Both the position numbers and the translations under genes were made by a program. 35,886 nt of DNA from positions 1 to 35,886 of IMG/VR virus record IMGVR_UViG_3300042923_001064; one strand, written 5' to 3'. Shown here one piece after another: positions 22,870 through 32,051 of the stretch (within the stretch, counting starts at the first letter, position 1; every line of letters begins with the position of its first letter). The notes below the pieces were generated by a model. It saw only the letters and a program-made list of their open reading frames with translations. It was not told where the DNA came from and did no database searches. The DNA comes from a virus.

Positions 22870-24524
22870 GACAATTAATGTTAAGTAAAAAGATTGAGCA
22901 AAGAAAAGCTAATCTTGCTGAGTTAGAAGCGCAGGAAACTGCATTGTTAACACGAGCAGCAGAGCTTGAAACCGCGCTAGAAGAAGCTACTACAGATGAA
23001 GAAATTGCAGCAGTAGAAACAGATGCAGAAGAAATCGATACTGAAAAAGCCGGTATCATCGAAAAGAAAAGTAAACTCGAGGGTGAAATCACAGGCCTTG
23101 AAAAAGAGCTTGAAGAGTTAAATGCAAAGGAGCCAAAAGGTGATCCGGAGCAACGCAGCAATGAAAATAAAAACCATATTAGAGAGGATGGTACACAAAT
23201 TATGAAGAGATACAGATTTTTCAAAGACATGACGAGAGAGGCAGTAAAAGAGTTTTTCACCCGGAGCGAAGTAAAGGAATTTATTGATAACATTCGTTCG
23301 ATTAAGACAAGAGGTGTTACAAACGGAAACTTAACAGTTCCGGAAGTGATGTTTGAGATGCTCAGAAATAATCTTGAGACTTATTCCAAGTTAGCTAAGT
23401 ACGTAACAGTAAAACCGGTTAGCGGAACCGCCAGACAGAACATTATGGGTGCATATCCCGAGGGTGTGTGGATGGAAGCAGAAGGTGAATTGAATGAGCT
23501 TGACATGGCACTGAACCAAATTGAAGTAGACGGATTTATGGTTGGCGGTATCTTATGGATCCACAACAATCTGTTAAAAGACAGTGACGAGGCATTAGGC
23601 AGCGAGATCATGGAACAATTAGGAAGAGCAACCGGAAAGGGTACAGACAGAGGTATCTTATACGGAACAGGCGTTAAAATGCCGTTAGGTATTGTAACCC
23701 GCTTGGCTCAGACTGCAGCTCCTTCGAACTGGGGGGCACATGCACCTACATGGACAGATTTACATACATCCAACATCAAGAAGCTTAACATTAACGCTAC
23801 AACCGGTGCTGCGTTTTACGCTTCGCTTGTAGAAAACCTTGGTATTGCAAAGCCTGATTACTCTGACGGCAAAGCATTCTGGGTTATGAACAGAAAAACA
23901 CATATCAATCTTATGACAAAGGCGCTTGCTTTTGATGCAGCTGCAGCGTTATTGGCTGGAGTTAATAATCAAATGCCGATCATCGGAGGCGATATTGTGG
24001 AGATGGAGATTGTTGGTGACAATGAAATTATCGGTGGTTTCGGATCAGTTTACTTATTGGCAGAGAGAGAAGGTTCAATGATTGAAAGTTCTGAGCATGC
24101 AAAATGGGCGCAGAACCTGACCGGGTTCAAGGGATATGCTAGATACGATGGTATGCCGGTATTTGGCGAAGCTTTTGTTATTGTATCATTTGATAACACT
24201 GATGCAGCAACAACAAGTACATTCCCGATCGATTACGCTAACACAGCTCTTGGAGCATTAGGAGTTACATCAGTTGCTGGCACATTATCAGGTGACACAT
24301 TGATCACGGTAACCGGCGCTGAAGTATCTGGAACTACTTTAGGTTATAAGGTAGCTGGCAAGGCTGCATCAGTAGCGTGTGGTGATGCTAATACAGGATA
24401 TACCGTGTTTACAACACCTGACGATATCACAGCGGCAACCGGTAAGGTTATCACTGTAGTAGAGTTTGATGCTAACGGTAGAGCAATCAAAGTAGGTACT
24501 GCTCAGATTGTAGCTAAGGCATAA
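22860..24524 (+). CDS. Major capsid protein with N-terminal scaffold domain and C-terminal extension
   Basis: The protein has 554 residues. Residues 1-115 form a coiled coil (delta/scaffold domain; AELEAQETALLTRAAELE), expected to be removed by the protease. The HK97 capsid fold follows from about residue 120 (SVTNGN-like RGVTNGNLTVPEVM, VTVKPVSGTARQ, ATGKGTDRGILYGTG). After about residue 445 comes a Thr/Ala/Gly-rich domain of about 100 residues (GVTSVAGTLSGDTLITVTGA), not part of the basic fold. It may be an Ig-like surface decoration. The start is ATG 22860 after GAGAGG. Confidence 0.92.
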   Translation: MALRQLMLSKKIEQRKANLAELEAQETALLTRAAELETALEEATTDEEIAAVETDAEEIDTEKAGIIEKKSKLEGEITGLEKELEELNAKEPKGDPEQRSNENKNHIREDGTQIMKRYRFFKDMTREAVKEFFTRSEVKEFIDNIRSIKTRGVTNGNLTVPEVMFEMLRNNLETYSKLAKYVTVKPVSGTARQNIMGAYPEGVWMEAEGELNELDMALNQIEVDGFMVGGILWIHNNLLKDSDEALGSEIMEQLGRATGKGTDRGILYGTGVKMPLGIVTRLAQTAAPSNWGAHAPTWTDLHTSNIKKLNINATTGAAFYASLVENLGIAKPDYSDGKAFWVMNRKTHINLMTKALAFDAAAALLAGVNNQMPIIGGDIVEMEIVGDNEIIGGFGSVYLLAEREGSMIESSEHAKWAQNLTGFKGYARYDGMPVFGEAFVIVSFDNTDAATTSTFPIDYANTALGALGVTSVAGTLSGDTLITVTGAEVSGTTLGYKVAGKAASVACGDANTGYTVFTTPDDITAATGKVITVVEFDANGRAIKVGTAQIVAKA

Positions 24525-24545
24525 TTTTATACAGTTTAAACTATA

Positions 24546-24577
24546 TAGGGTGGAGTGAAATATCTCCATCCTATTTT
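24546..24577 (+). terminator. Terminator after the capsid gene
   Basis: TAGGGTGGAG and CTCCATCCTA pair around an 8-nt loop (one G-T pair), followed by TTTT. It would leave more capsid messenger than connector messenger. Confidence 0.75.
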
Positions 24578-24599
24578 ATGTATTATGTGAGGTGAGAAC

Positions 24600-24881
24600 A
24601 TGGAAGTAACAACAGTGGTGCAATTAGTTAAAGATAAAGAGGGTATAAGATCTAGCACAACAAGAGATCCATTTATAACTGCTATTGTAAATGGAGTAAT
24701 AAGTGACTTGAAAGGTGACCACGGTCTTACTATAGACTTAGAAAACCATAGTCACATCATGTTTATTACTGATTATGCATCATGGAGATATAACAATAAA
24801 GAATCTAAAGAAAAGTTGCCGAGGCACTTACAATTTAGACTACACAATATGATTATACATAATAAAGAGGTGGTCCAATGA
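24600..24881 (+). CDS. Head-tail connector protein (gp6-like)
   Basis: The protein has 93 residues and is largely helical. YASWRYNNKESKEKLPRHLQ resembles the gp6/DNA-packaging family of siphophages. ATG 24600 follows GTGAGGTGAGA. It is expected as a ring under the portal. The position directly after the capsid gene supports the call. Confidence 0.78.
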   Translation: MEVTTVVQLVKDKEGIRSSTTRDPFITAIVNGVISDLKGDHGLTIDLENHSHIMFITDYASWRYNNKESKEKLPRHLQFRLHNMIIHNKEVVQ

Positions 24882-25195
24882 GTGGAGATAGCGGTGATGC
24901 AAAATTAATCTATTTAAAATTAGTAGCAGGTGCAATTACAGAAATAGAAGTAGATGTCTATGTAAAAGAAGTTGATATATATGGTCAAGAATTCTACTCC
25001 TCATATCAAAAAGGTATATCTGTGAATAATGCTTTTGAAGTAAACTGTTATGATTTTGAAGAAACAAAGCATATTGATGTTAATACTCAAAAGTCATTAT
25101 ATGCAACAAATTTACTTTATAATGGTGCAAAATACGATATAGTAAGGCACCAGTCTATTAAGAATAGTGACAGAATATTGCTGATTTGTAGTTAG
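24878..25195 (+). CDS. Head closure/head-tail adaptor protein
   Basis: The protein has 105 residues and is beta-rich (VEVDVYVKEVDIYGQEFYSS). The position between the connector and the gp10-like protein fits a head-completion factor (stopper). Its start overlaps the preceding stop by four bases. There is no strong sequence signature, so the call rests mainly on gene order. Confidence 0.6.
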   Translation: MSGDSGDAKLIYLKLVAGAITEIEVDVYVKEVDIYGQEFYSSYQKGISVNNAFEVNCYDFEETKHIDVNTQKSLYATNLLYNGAKYDIVRHQSIKNSDRILLICS

Positions 25196-25204
25196 GAGAT
25201 TCAC

Positions 25205-25627
25205 ATGGATATAACCTTTGATTATGAAAATATGATGTATTCCATTGAACAAGAGCTTGCAAAGATACCGCAAACGATAATGAGTGAAAGAAAGCAGGTA
25301 TTACAAAAAGCCGCTAAAATAATTCATAAAAATGTAGTAGAAAATTTACCAATGTCGGACTTAGATGAAACTGCAACTAATTATGATGGTACTCCTTATG
25401 TTCATATGAAAAACGACGTTAAGACATCAGTAAAAGATGATAAGCAAGGGACAATATTTGCAATTATACGCGGTGGAAAATACACAGGATACAAGTGGCA
25501 TCTGGTAAACAATGGTACATCATCACCGGACAGACCGGCCTTGCATTTTATAGACAAGGCAATGAAGCAATCTGAAAATGAAATAGATATGTTAATAGAA
25601 TCAATGATAAACAAGGCGGTGCAGTGA
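25205..25627 (+). CDS. HK97 gp10-like tail-joining protein
   Basis: The protein has 140 residues. The segment QKAAKIIHKNVVENLPMSD, followed by a Trp-His motif (YKWHLVNNGTSSPDRPALHF), is typical of gp10/minor tail proteins at the head-tail joint. GGAGATTCAC precedes ATG 25205. Confidence 0.82.
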   Translation: MDITFDYENMMYSIEQELAKIPQTIMSERKQVLQKAAKIIHKNVVENLPMSDLDETATNYDGTPYVHMKNDVKTSVKDDKQGTIFAIIRGGKYTGYKWHLVNNGTSSPDRPALHFIDKAMKQSENEIDMLIESMINKAVQ

Positions 25628-25977
25628 TGGAGGAGAGAATTAAAACTTTTATAGAAACGGCTATAAGCAATAACACAATACCAGTACTGCCGGATGCTGT
25701 ACCAGGTATAATTCCATGTGTTACCTTCCATTTTTATTACGATGGCGGTGCTGTATATGGTTCAGGAGTGCCAACAGAAGAAACAGCATCCTGCCAAATA
25801 GATTTTTGGTATTATGTAAAATCATCGGAAATTCTAAAAGCAATTAAAGATACAAAACAAGCTATCATTTCAGAAAAGACGTTTTCAAATCCTATCAAGG
25901 ATAATCTTTTTGAAAATGATAAAAAACTTCATCATACATATTTTACCTTTGAATTAATCAAAGAAAGTGAGGAATAA
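25627..25977 (+). CDS. Tail-completion protein
   Basis: ATG 25627 overlaps the stop of the previous gene. GTG 25624 is also possible. The 116 residues fit the family just before the tail tube, with PVLPDAVPGIIPCVTFHFYY and a beta strand ending FTFELIKE. The call is by order and general pattern. Confidence 0.65.
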   Translation: MEERIKTFIETAISNNTIPVLPDAVPGIIPCVTFHFYYDGGAVYGSGVPTEETASCQIDFWYYVKSSEILKAIKDTKQAIISEKTFSNPIKDNLFENDKKLHHTYFTFELIKESEE

Positions 25978-25979
25978 AA

Positions 25980-26567
25980 ATGTCAGCAAGTGTAAAAGCA
26001 AACAGATTTAACGTGAGTAGAATTGTATATTCTGTAATCTCTAAAGATGATGAAACAGCATATAACTATGGTCCTATTAAGAAATTCGGAGATCCAATGA
26101 CGGTACAGCTTACACCTTCCTATGCATCAGGAAAGTTATATGGTGGCGGTGTTGTAACAGAAGATCACACAAAAATTACAGGTATCGCTTTAAAGGTTGA
26201 TGTAAATAAAGTACCGATAGAGGTAAGAGCTGAAATCGGGGGACATGATTATACGGACGGAGTATTAACTACGAATAAGAAGGATCAACCGAAGGAAATC
26301 GCTATTGGCTATGAAGTGGAGCAGACAGGTGATAATGTAGAAGTAGTGTGGCTCCTGAAAGGAAAAGCTAAGCCATTCGGTAACAGTGTGCAGCAGACAA
26401 CAGACAATATCAATTACTCAACTGATTCAATTGATATTGGTTTTATGCCTACAGTATTTACCGGTGATATCAAGAAGGATGGAGATACCGCTAACGAAGC
26501 CTTTACAGCTGTGGTGGCAGCAGCATTTCTTGATACGATACCTGGCGGAACGTTAGTGGGGGTATAG
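25980..26567 (+). CDS. Major tail tube protein
   Basis: The protein has 195 residues and is a beta-sandwich type. YGPIKKFGDPMTVQLTPSYA and YGGGVVTEDHTKITGIALKVDV are features of the phi13-like tail tube family, with KDGDTANEAFTAVVAAAF at the end. It forms the tube around DNA. The gene is followed by the tail chaperones, as expected. Confidence 0.9.
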   Translation: MSASVKANRFNVSRIVYSVISKDDETAYNYGPIKKFGDPMTVQLTPSYASGKLYGGGVVTEDHTKITGIALKVDVNKVPIEVRAEIGGHDYTDGVLTTNKKDQPKEIAIGYEVEQTGDNVEVVWLLKGKAKPFGNSVQQTTDNINYSTDSIDIGFMPTVFTGDIKKDGDTANEAFTAVVAAAFLDTIPGGTLVGV

Positions 26568-26570
26568 TAT

Positions 26571-26942
26571 ATGAAAAAAAGAATTAATGTTCAACCGGTA
26601 ACAGAAATAGAATTAGTATTTGAAGATGGAAGTAGCCTTGACATTAAATTTGATGCCGAGGCTATTTCTAATTTTAACGAGCTGGATGGTGGAATTACAG
26701 CCTTTATCAAAGAAGATAAACTACCAGAACGATGCGCAAAAATTATTTATGTAGGTGCAAGATCCTACAAACAAGATTTTACGCTTGATGAGGCAAGAAA
26801 AATAACATCAGAATTAAGTCCTATAACAATTACTGAAATTGTAAGCGAATTCAATGAAAGTATGGGAGCTGCCAAAAATGGGGTGCAAAGTGAAATGCAA
26901 AAAAAGTTGATGGAGGACTTCACGAAGTTGATTATGAAATAG
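26571..26942 (+). CDS. Tail assembly chaperone gpG
   Basis: The protein has 123 residues. Acidic and helical, it binds tape measure protein during tail assembly. The gene ends with a slippery A AAA AAG at 26900-26906, 12 codons before the stop, where ribosomes may shift into the -1 frame to make gpGT. Confidence 0.85.
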   Translation: MKKRINVQPVTEIELVFEDGSSLDIKFDAEAISNFNELDGGITAFIKEDKLPERCAKIIYVGARSYKQDFTLDEARKITSELSPITITEIVSEFNESMGAAKNGVQSEMQKKLMEDFTKLIMK

Positions 26943-27166
26943 ATTTCGACTATCTGTTTTATATGTATTGCATCAAACTAGGTAGAAGTCAAGATGAATT
27001 TTGGCATAGCTCTCTTGCGCAGATACTCCAAATGATTGAAATGTATGCTGACGAGATGCAAGTGAAAGCGGCAGCAATAAACAATAATGAGTATAATTCA
27101 AAATATTTTCAACCTAAGGAAGAGGTAAGAGTTATACAAAGTATGAAAGAAATAGAAGGTTGGTGA
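26571..27166 (+). CDS. Tail assembly chaperone fusion gpGT (-1 frameshift)
   Basis: A canonical slippery heptamer A AAA AAG is in the zero frame (CAA AAA AAG) at 26898-26906. The -1 frame is open from there through 27166 and reads VDGGLHEVDYEIDFDY and onwards to EIEGW. This predicts a fusion of about 198 residues. In lambda and many siphophages the ratio of G to GT sets correct tail assembly. The separate ATG at 26963 lacks a ribosome binding site, so the T part is made only as a fusion. Confidence 0.85.
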
Positions 27167-27170
27167 TGAT

Positions 27171-28880
27171 ATGAGCAATAAAAAAACGATTTACCTAGGC
27201 ATGGACTACTCTAATTTTGACGGTGGAGCTACAGAAGTGAACCGAAAAATGGCATTATTAGATGCGCAATTTAAATTGAGTAAAGAGGAAATTAAAGCCT
27301 ATGGCAATGAAACCGACCAGTTAACACTGAAGCAAGAGCAATTAACTCAAAAGATAAATTTGCAGACACAAAAAGTCAATCTGTCAAAAGAAGCATATGA
27401 TAAAGCTGTAGTAAGCGGTAAGGCATCAGATAAACAGCTTGATAATCTTCAAAAAGCATACATCACCAACCAAACTACATTACAGAAATTGAACAATGAG
27501 CTGGCTGAGAATAAAACTAAAATTGATACAGTCAACAAGAGTACTAATACATTCGGGGACTCTATGCGAGGAATGGCATCAAGTTTAGGAATAAACGTCA
27601 GCCCAGCACTTGAAGCAGTAGCAACGAAGTTTGACGGTGTTGATGCAAGTGTAGGAAATGCGGTTTTGGGAATCGGTGCTATTATTTCTGTATTTGCAAG
27701 CTGTACCATTTCAGCAGCGAATATGGCAGATGAAGTATTAACACTAAGTTCAGTTACTGGAATAGCAACTGATGAACTGCAAAAAATGCAATATGCTTCT
27801 AAATTCTTAGACGTTGAAGTTAATACAATGACAGGAAGCATTACCAAACTAACAAGAAGTATGGATGATGCAAGAAAAGGTTCAAAAGAACAGGAAGAGG
27901 CATTTAAAACACTAAGAATCAGATTCAAAGAAACCAATGGAGAATTGAGAGATGCAAATACAGTATTCTATGAAACAATAGATGCTCTTAGTAAGGTTAC
28001 GAATGAGACTGAACGGGATGCATTAGCGATGACTCTAATGGGGAAATCAGCAAAAGATTTAAATCCATTGATTGAAGCGGGAAGTAAACGATTAAAAGAA
28101 TTAGGTATTGAAGCTGAGGACATGGGTGCTATTATGTCTGATACTGCACTCGAAGACCTTGGAAAAATGAAAGATTCCATGGATAAATTAGACAGTACGG
28201 TAGATGCTTTAAAGAATAGATTAGGGCTAGTTTTATTACCGATATTGTCTGGTGTTTTAGATGTTATAGACGATATACCTGCACCTGTGCTAGCGGGAAT
28301 AGTTGTATTTGCAGCATTGACATCAATAGTTTTTATGGTTGCAAAAGCGGCACAGTCAATGGCAGTAGCAAATGCTTTATTATCGGCATCAAATGTAACA
28401 CTTGGAGCAACTGGAACTGTAGCAACCGTTGGAATGGGACCACTGCTACTAATTTTACTTGCAATAGCTGCAGCAATAGCATTAATAGTAGGAGGAGCTG
28501 TAGGAATTAAGCACGCAATGGATGAGGTTAAGGATTCCACATCAGGAATAGTTGATAATGCAAATGCATCTGTTGCAAACTTACAAAATGCATCAACCAG
28601 AACTAAGACATATGCTAAAACCACAACAGGAAAAGGCTATGCTAACGGAACAGATGATTATCCGGGAGGAGAGGCTTGGGTAGGAGAAGCCGGACCTGAG
28701 CGTATAAAGCTACCACGTGGCAGTAGAATATATTCCAATGCTGAAAGCAAAGAAATGTCGGGAGGCGATACTTTTATATTCCAAGTAGATACTAAAAATA
28801 TAAAAGAATTTTTGCAGCTGATAGAAATAGCTAACAATTATAGGCAGGCGGTAAGACAGGGGGTGGCTGAAATTGGTTAG
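27171..28880 (+). CDS. Tape measure protein
   Basis: The protein has 569 residues. A coiled-coil N-terminal part (about 30-130) is followed by a helical region with GMASSLGINVSPAL. Hydrophobic membrane-like segments are at about 365-400 and 420-445 (GPLLLILLAIAAAIALIVGG). The end has an EAWVGEAGPERIKLPRGSRI motif common to tape measure tails. By the usual 0.15 nm per residue the tail would be near 85 nm. Confidence 0.92.
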   Translation: MSNKKTIYLGMDYSNFDGGATEVNRKMALLDAQFKLSKEEIKAYGNETDQLTLKQEQLTQKINLQTQKVNLSKEAYDKAVVSGKASDKQLDNLQKAYITNQTTLQKLNNELAENKTKIDTVNKSTNTFGDSMRGMASSLGINVSPALEAVATKFDGVDASVGNAVLGIGAIISVFASCTISAANMADEVLTLSSVTGIATDELQKMQYASKFLDVEVNTMTGSITKLTRSMDDARKGSKEQEEAFKTLRIRFKETNGELRDANTVFYETIDALSKVTNETERDALAMTLMGKSAKDLNPLIEAGSKRLKELGIEAEDMGAIMSDTALEDLGKMKDSMDKLDSTVDALKNRLGLVLLPILSGVLDVIDDIPAPVLAGIVVFAALTSIVFMVAKAAQSMAVANALLSASNVTLGATGTVATVGMGPLLLILLAIAAAIALIVGGAVGIKHAMDEVKDSTSGIVDNANASVANLQNASTRTKTYAKTTTGKGYANGTDDYPGGEAWVGEAGPERIKLPRGSRIYSNAESKEMSGGDTFIFQVDTKNIKEFLQLIEIANNYRQAVRQGVAEIG

Positions 28881-30942
28881 TACAGTTACACTAAATGCTG
28901 TCAAGGACACCTATGTATCACTCAATCATCAAAGCTCAAATTTTGTTAACTCGTTAGGGCTTAAAGCCGGAGCTGTCGGATTTGGCAGTGATAAAACAAA
29001 TGTTTACATGTCATTCATAGCCTTTGACTTATCATCTATACCTGTAAACAAAGTGATTACAGATATCACTTTACAAATATTCTTAACAAGTATGAGTGCG
29101 TTGGGAATAACCATATCTCCGGAGCTATATCAAGGTCAGCCTTTAGTAATTAGAGGCAGAAGATTAAACGATTATACAATAGATGAGTTAAGCACATTAA
29201 CCTATACATCCTTACAAGGAAAAACAGGTATAGATAACCCGTATGCTACTAGCTCTGATTTATTGGATTCATCAATTAATCTTTCGTATTATTCGAATAG
29301 TTACATTTCCTTGAAAATAAAGGATATATCGAAAGACTCAAAGTGTATAGTTGCATTTTTCAGAGATGAAGACTATCAGAATAATATAACCTATAATTTT
29401 GCATCTATGGAACATGGAGCTAGCTATACTCCTAAACTACTAGTTACTTACGATGATTACGTGCCTCCAAAGCCCACTAATTTATCACCAAACCTAACAA
29501 CTAAAAATAAAGCAGGGATCACAAAGTTAAGTTGGGTTTTTGAAGATTCATACATGGGGACGCTCCAAGCTTCCTATGAACTTGCTTATTCAACAAATAA
29601 TTTCAGCTCATCCACAACAGTAACAGGTGCTACGAATAACTATCATAATTTGGCAGCAGATATATTCACCAATGGACAGACGGTTAAGTGGAAAGTACGG
29701 ATAACTGATACGAATGGTGATACTTCATTATGGTCTGATATAGCAAGCTTCTTAATAGGTGCAACTGTACCTTCAGCTCCAGAGCTATTGAACCCAGTAA
29801 ATACGATTGTAAATTCTGCTGATCAGATATATTTCAGATGGAAGTTTAAGGATCTATATGGTTACAATCAATCAAAGTATGATCTTCAATACAAAAAAGC
29901 CGGAGAAGCTGAGACCACTATCACAGTAACAAGTCAAACCACGGAATATATAATGCCTGTGAATACGTTATTGGGGGGAGATTATCTGTGGAGAGTAAGA
30001 TGTTATAATCCATTTAATGAGGTTAGCGCATACTCTGAGTGGTTATCGTTTTATTCGATAGGACAGCCCAACGCACCAATCATAAATAGCGTGAGTAATA
30101 GCATGCATCCACTAATCAAATGGACTGCGGTAGAACAGGATTTATATGTCATTAAGATATATAAGGGGACAACCACTGTTTATGACTCAGGTGAGCAACC
30201 TAGTGCGTCAACGAATGAATATATAGTGGAAGACTTCCTCGACAATGGGACCTATACGGCCGGTGTGAAGACAAGTAATGTTTATGGCTTCTGGAGTGCC
30301 GAGACATTATCAGCATTTACTATTAACACAGTAAAGCCATCAAAACCATCAATCTTAGGAAATGTAAATGGATTATATATTGCACTCATTATTGCTTCAT
30401 CAACTGTTGATAATATAATTTACCGTAAAAGTCAAAGGGAAGATGAATTCAAACTGCTTGCAATGTTAGATGATAATGCATTTATTGATTATACTGCTCC
30501 TGCCGGGGATGTACAGTACTACGTTAGATCAATCACCGCAGACGGTTATATGGACAGTGACATTATAACGATGCATATGAGCTTTTTAGGAGTGGTTTTA
30601 TCGGGACTGGAAAATCAGACAGATTACATCAATCTTTATAACACGAAGGATTTTGACAAAAGAAAAAACATATCTTCATCAAAATCACAATATTTAGTCA
30701 ATTTGAACGGTAGGACTTATCCGGTGCAGCAGAGTATGCCATTTAAAAATCATGCAGAAAACCATGAGTATTTTATTCACGAAGAGGACTTTGATAAACT
30801 GTACAGAATAATCAACTACAATACTTTAGTCTACCGTAATAGCTATGGTTATAGTTTTGTGGTTAGTATCTCAAATCCTATTATTCAAGAAGATATATTC
30901 GGTTTTATCATAGCATTTACGCTTACGCGATTGGAGGAATAA
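28873..30942 (+). CDS. Tail protein with DNRLRE-like and fibronectin type III domains
   Basis: TTG 28873 follows AGGGGGTGG and overlaps the tape measure stop, giving 689 residues. The first 195 residues match the DNRLRE domain pattern (LNAVKDTYVSL, then SFIAFDLSSIPVNK). Fibronectin III-like repeats follow from about 197 (PPKPTNLSPN, PSAPELLNPVN, KPSKPSILGN), with Trp in DTSLWSDIA and similar edges. It occupies the place of the distal tail protein, where it may act as a sugar-binding tail tip. The final 120 residues have no recognised match. Confidence 0.7.
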   Translation: MVSTVTLNAVKDTYVSLNHQSSNFVNSLGLKAGAVGFGSDKTNVYMSFIAFDLSSIPVNKVITDITLQIFLTSMSALGITISPELYQGQPLVIRGRRLNDYTIDELSTLTYTSLQGKTGIDNPYATSSDLLDSSINLSYYSNSYISLKIKDISKDSKCIVAFFRDEDYQNNITYNFASMEHGASYTPKLLVTYDDYVPPKPTNLSPNLTTKNKAGITKLSWVFEDSYMGTLQASYELAYSTNNFSSSTTVTGATNNYHNLAADIFTNGQTVKWKVRITDTNGDTSLWSDIASFLIGATVPSAPELLNPVNTIVNSADQIYFRWKFKDLYGYNQSKYDLQYKKAGEAETTITVTSQTTEYIMPVNTLLGGDYLWRVRCYNPFNEVSAYSEWLSFYSIGQPNAPIINSVSNSMHPLIKWTAVEQDLYVIKIYKGTTTVYDSGEQPSASTNEYIVEDFLDNGTYTAGVKTSNVYGFWSAETLSAFTINTVKPSKPSILGNVNGLYIALIIASSTVDNIIYRKSQREDEFKLLAMLDDNAFIDYTAPAGDVQYYVRSITADGYMDSDIITMHMSFLGVVLSGLENQTDYINLYNTKDFDKRKNISSSKSQYLVNLNGRTYPVQQSMPFKNHAENHEYFIHEEDFDKLYRIINYNTLVYRNSYGYSFVVSISNPIIQEDIFGFIIAFTLTRLEE

Positions 30943-30944
30943 AA

Positions 30945-32051
30945 ATGTATGAATTGGCAGCAAGTGGATTATCAGCCCAGCAGGTCATAAAGGCATTACA
31001 ATCCAACCGGGAAATAAAGTATGAATATGATCTTCTAAACAAAGAAGATAAAAAGATAGGGGCCTTATCCGAAGTGGAGGGCTCCTATTCTTTCAATTCT
31101 GAGGCTGTGATCAAGGGTACCGGTAGATTTATATTAAATGAAAAAGAATATAAAAACATCGATTTTCTAAGCGAAAGAATAAAACCATATTATTGCCTTA
31201 AGGTAGGATCTGAATGGATAAGGTGGGCCCAGGGAATATATCTTATGAACTCTCCTGATCGGAATGAACAGGATGGAGGTATATATAGAAATATAGAAGC
31301 CTACGATAAATCAATTATCCTTAAGGAAGATAAAGTTGATACCAGGTATTTTATAGCAGCTGGGACCATCTATACTGACGCTGTAAGAGATCTGATATTA
31401 TCTTCAGGCATTAACAAAATTAGCATTCAGGAAAGTAGCCTAGTCCTTACTGTAGATAAAGAATATGAGATAGGTACTAGCAAACTTGACATTATTAATA
31501 ACCTGCTCAACAGCATCAACTATAATTCGGTATGGTTTGATAATAATGGGTTCTGTGTAGTAAGAAAGTACATTAATCCTAAGGAAAGATCTTATGAATT
31601 TGTATATAAAACGGATAATAACTCGATTACAACCTATGGTTCATCTGAGACAATTGATGCTTTCAGTATACCGAATAAATTTATAAGATACGTGGAAAAT
31701 CCTGAAACGGATTATATGATATCAATATTTATAAACGATAAGGCAAGTAATCCATTATCTACTGTAAGCCGCGGAAGGACCATAACGGATATCGAAGCAA
31801 TTAATGATATACCGGATCAGGCGACCTTAGATGATTATGTAAAAAGGATTGCAAATGAAAAGAGTAAGGTAATCGGGGGGATAAAATTTAATACATTACC
31901 TATGCCTCATCATTCCTTCCTGGATTGTCTATATATCAAAAATACAACCTTAGATATATCAGAAAAATTTATTGAAACAGCATGGAGCATCAATACATCA
32001 GTAAATGGTCTGATGTCTCATACCTGCAGAAAGGTGGTTGAACTATGGTAG
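30945..32051 (+). CDS. Tail tip/baseplate hub-like protein
   Basis: The protein has 368 residues. The pattern (IKYEYDLLNKEDKKIGALSE, GTGRFILNE, IRWAQGIYLMNSPDR) is seen in hub-like (DUF5048-type) phage tail proteins. The beta-rich build and the order between distal tail protein and fibre support a baseplate hub. The function is by analogy. Confidence 0.65.
   Translation: MYELAASGLSAQQVIKALQSNREIKYEYDLLNKEDKKIGALSEVEGSYSFNSEAVIKGTGRFILNEKEYKNIDFLSERIKPYYCLKVGSEWIRWAQGIYLMNSPDRNEQDGGIYRNIEAYDKSIILKEDKVDTRYFIAAGTIYTDAVRDLILSSGINKISIQESSLVLTVDKEYEIGTSKLDIINNLLNSINYNSVWFDNNGFCVVRKYINPKERSYEFVYKTDNNSITTYGSSETIDAFSIPNKFIRYVENPETDYMISIFINDKASNPLSTVSRGRTITDIEAINDIPDQATLDDYVKRIANEKSKVIGGIKFNTLPMPHHSFLDCLYIKNTTLDISEKFIETAWSINTSVNGLMSHTCRKVVELW

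Noticed and set aside
22853-23293. Minus-strand Ser-rich open frame opposite the capsid scaffold
   Set aside because: It is the complement of Glu/Ala-rich coiled-coil codons, which gives poly-Ser/Phe frames. No initiation signal is present.
27968-28624. Minus-strand 218-residue open frame opposite the tape measure
   Set aside because: It is a shadow of the Ala-rich tape measure gene: low-complexity Ser/Ala/Ile composition, no start signal, and inside a clear plus-strand gene.
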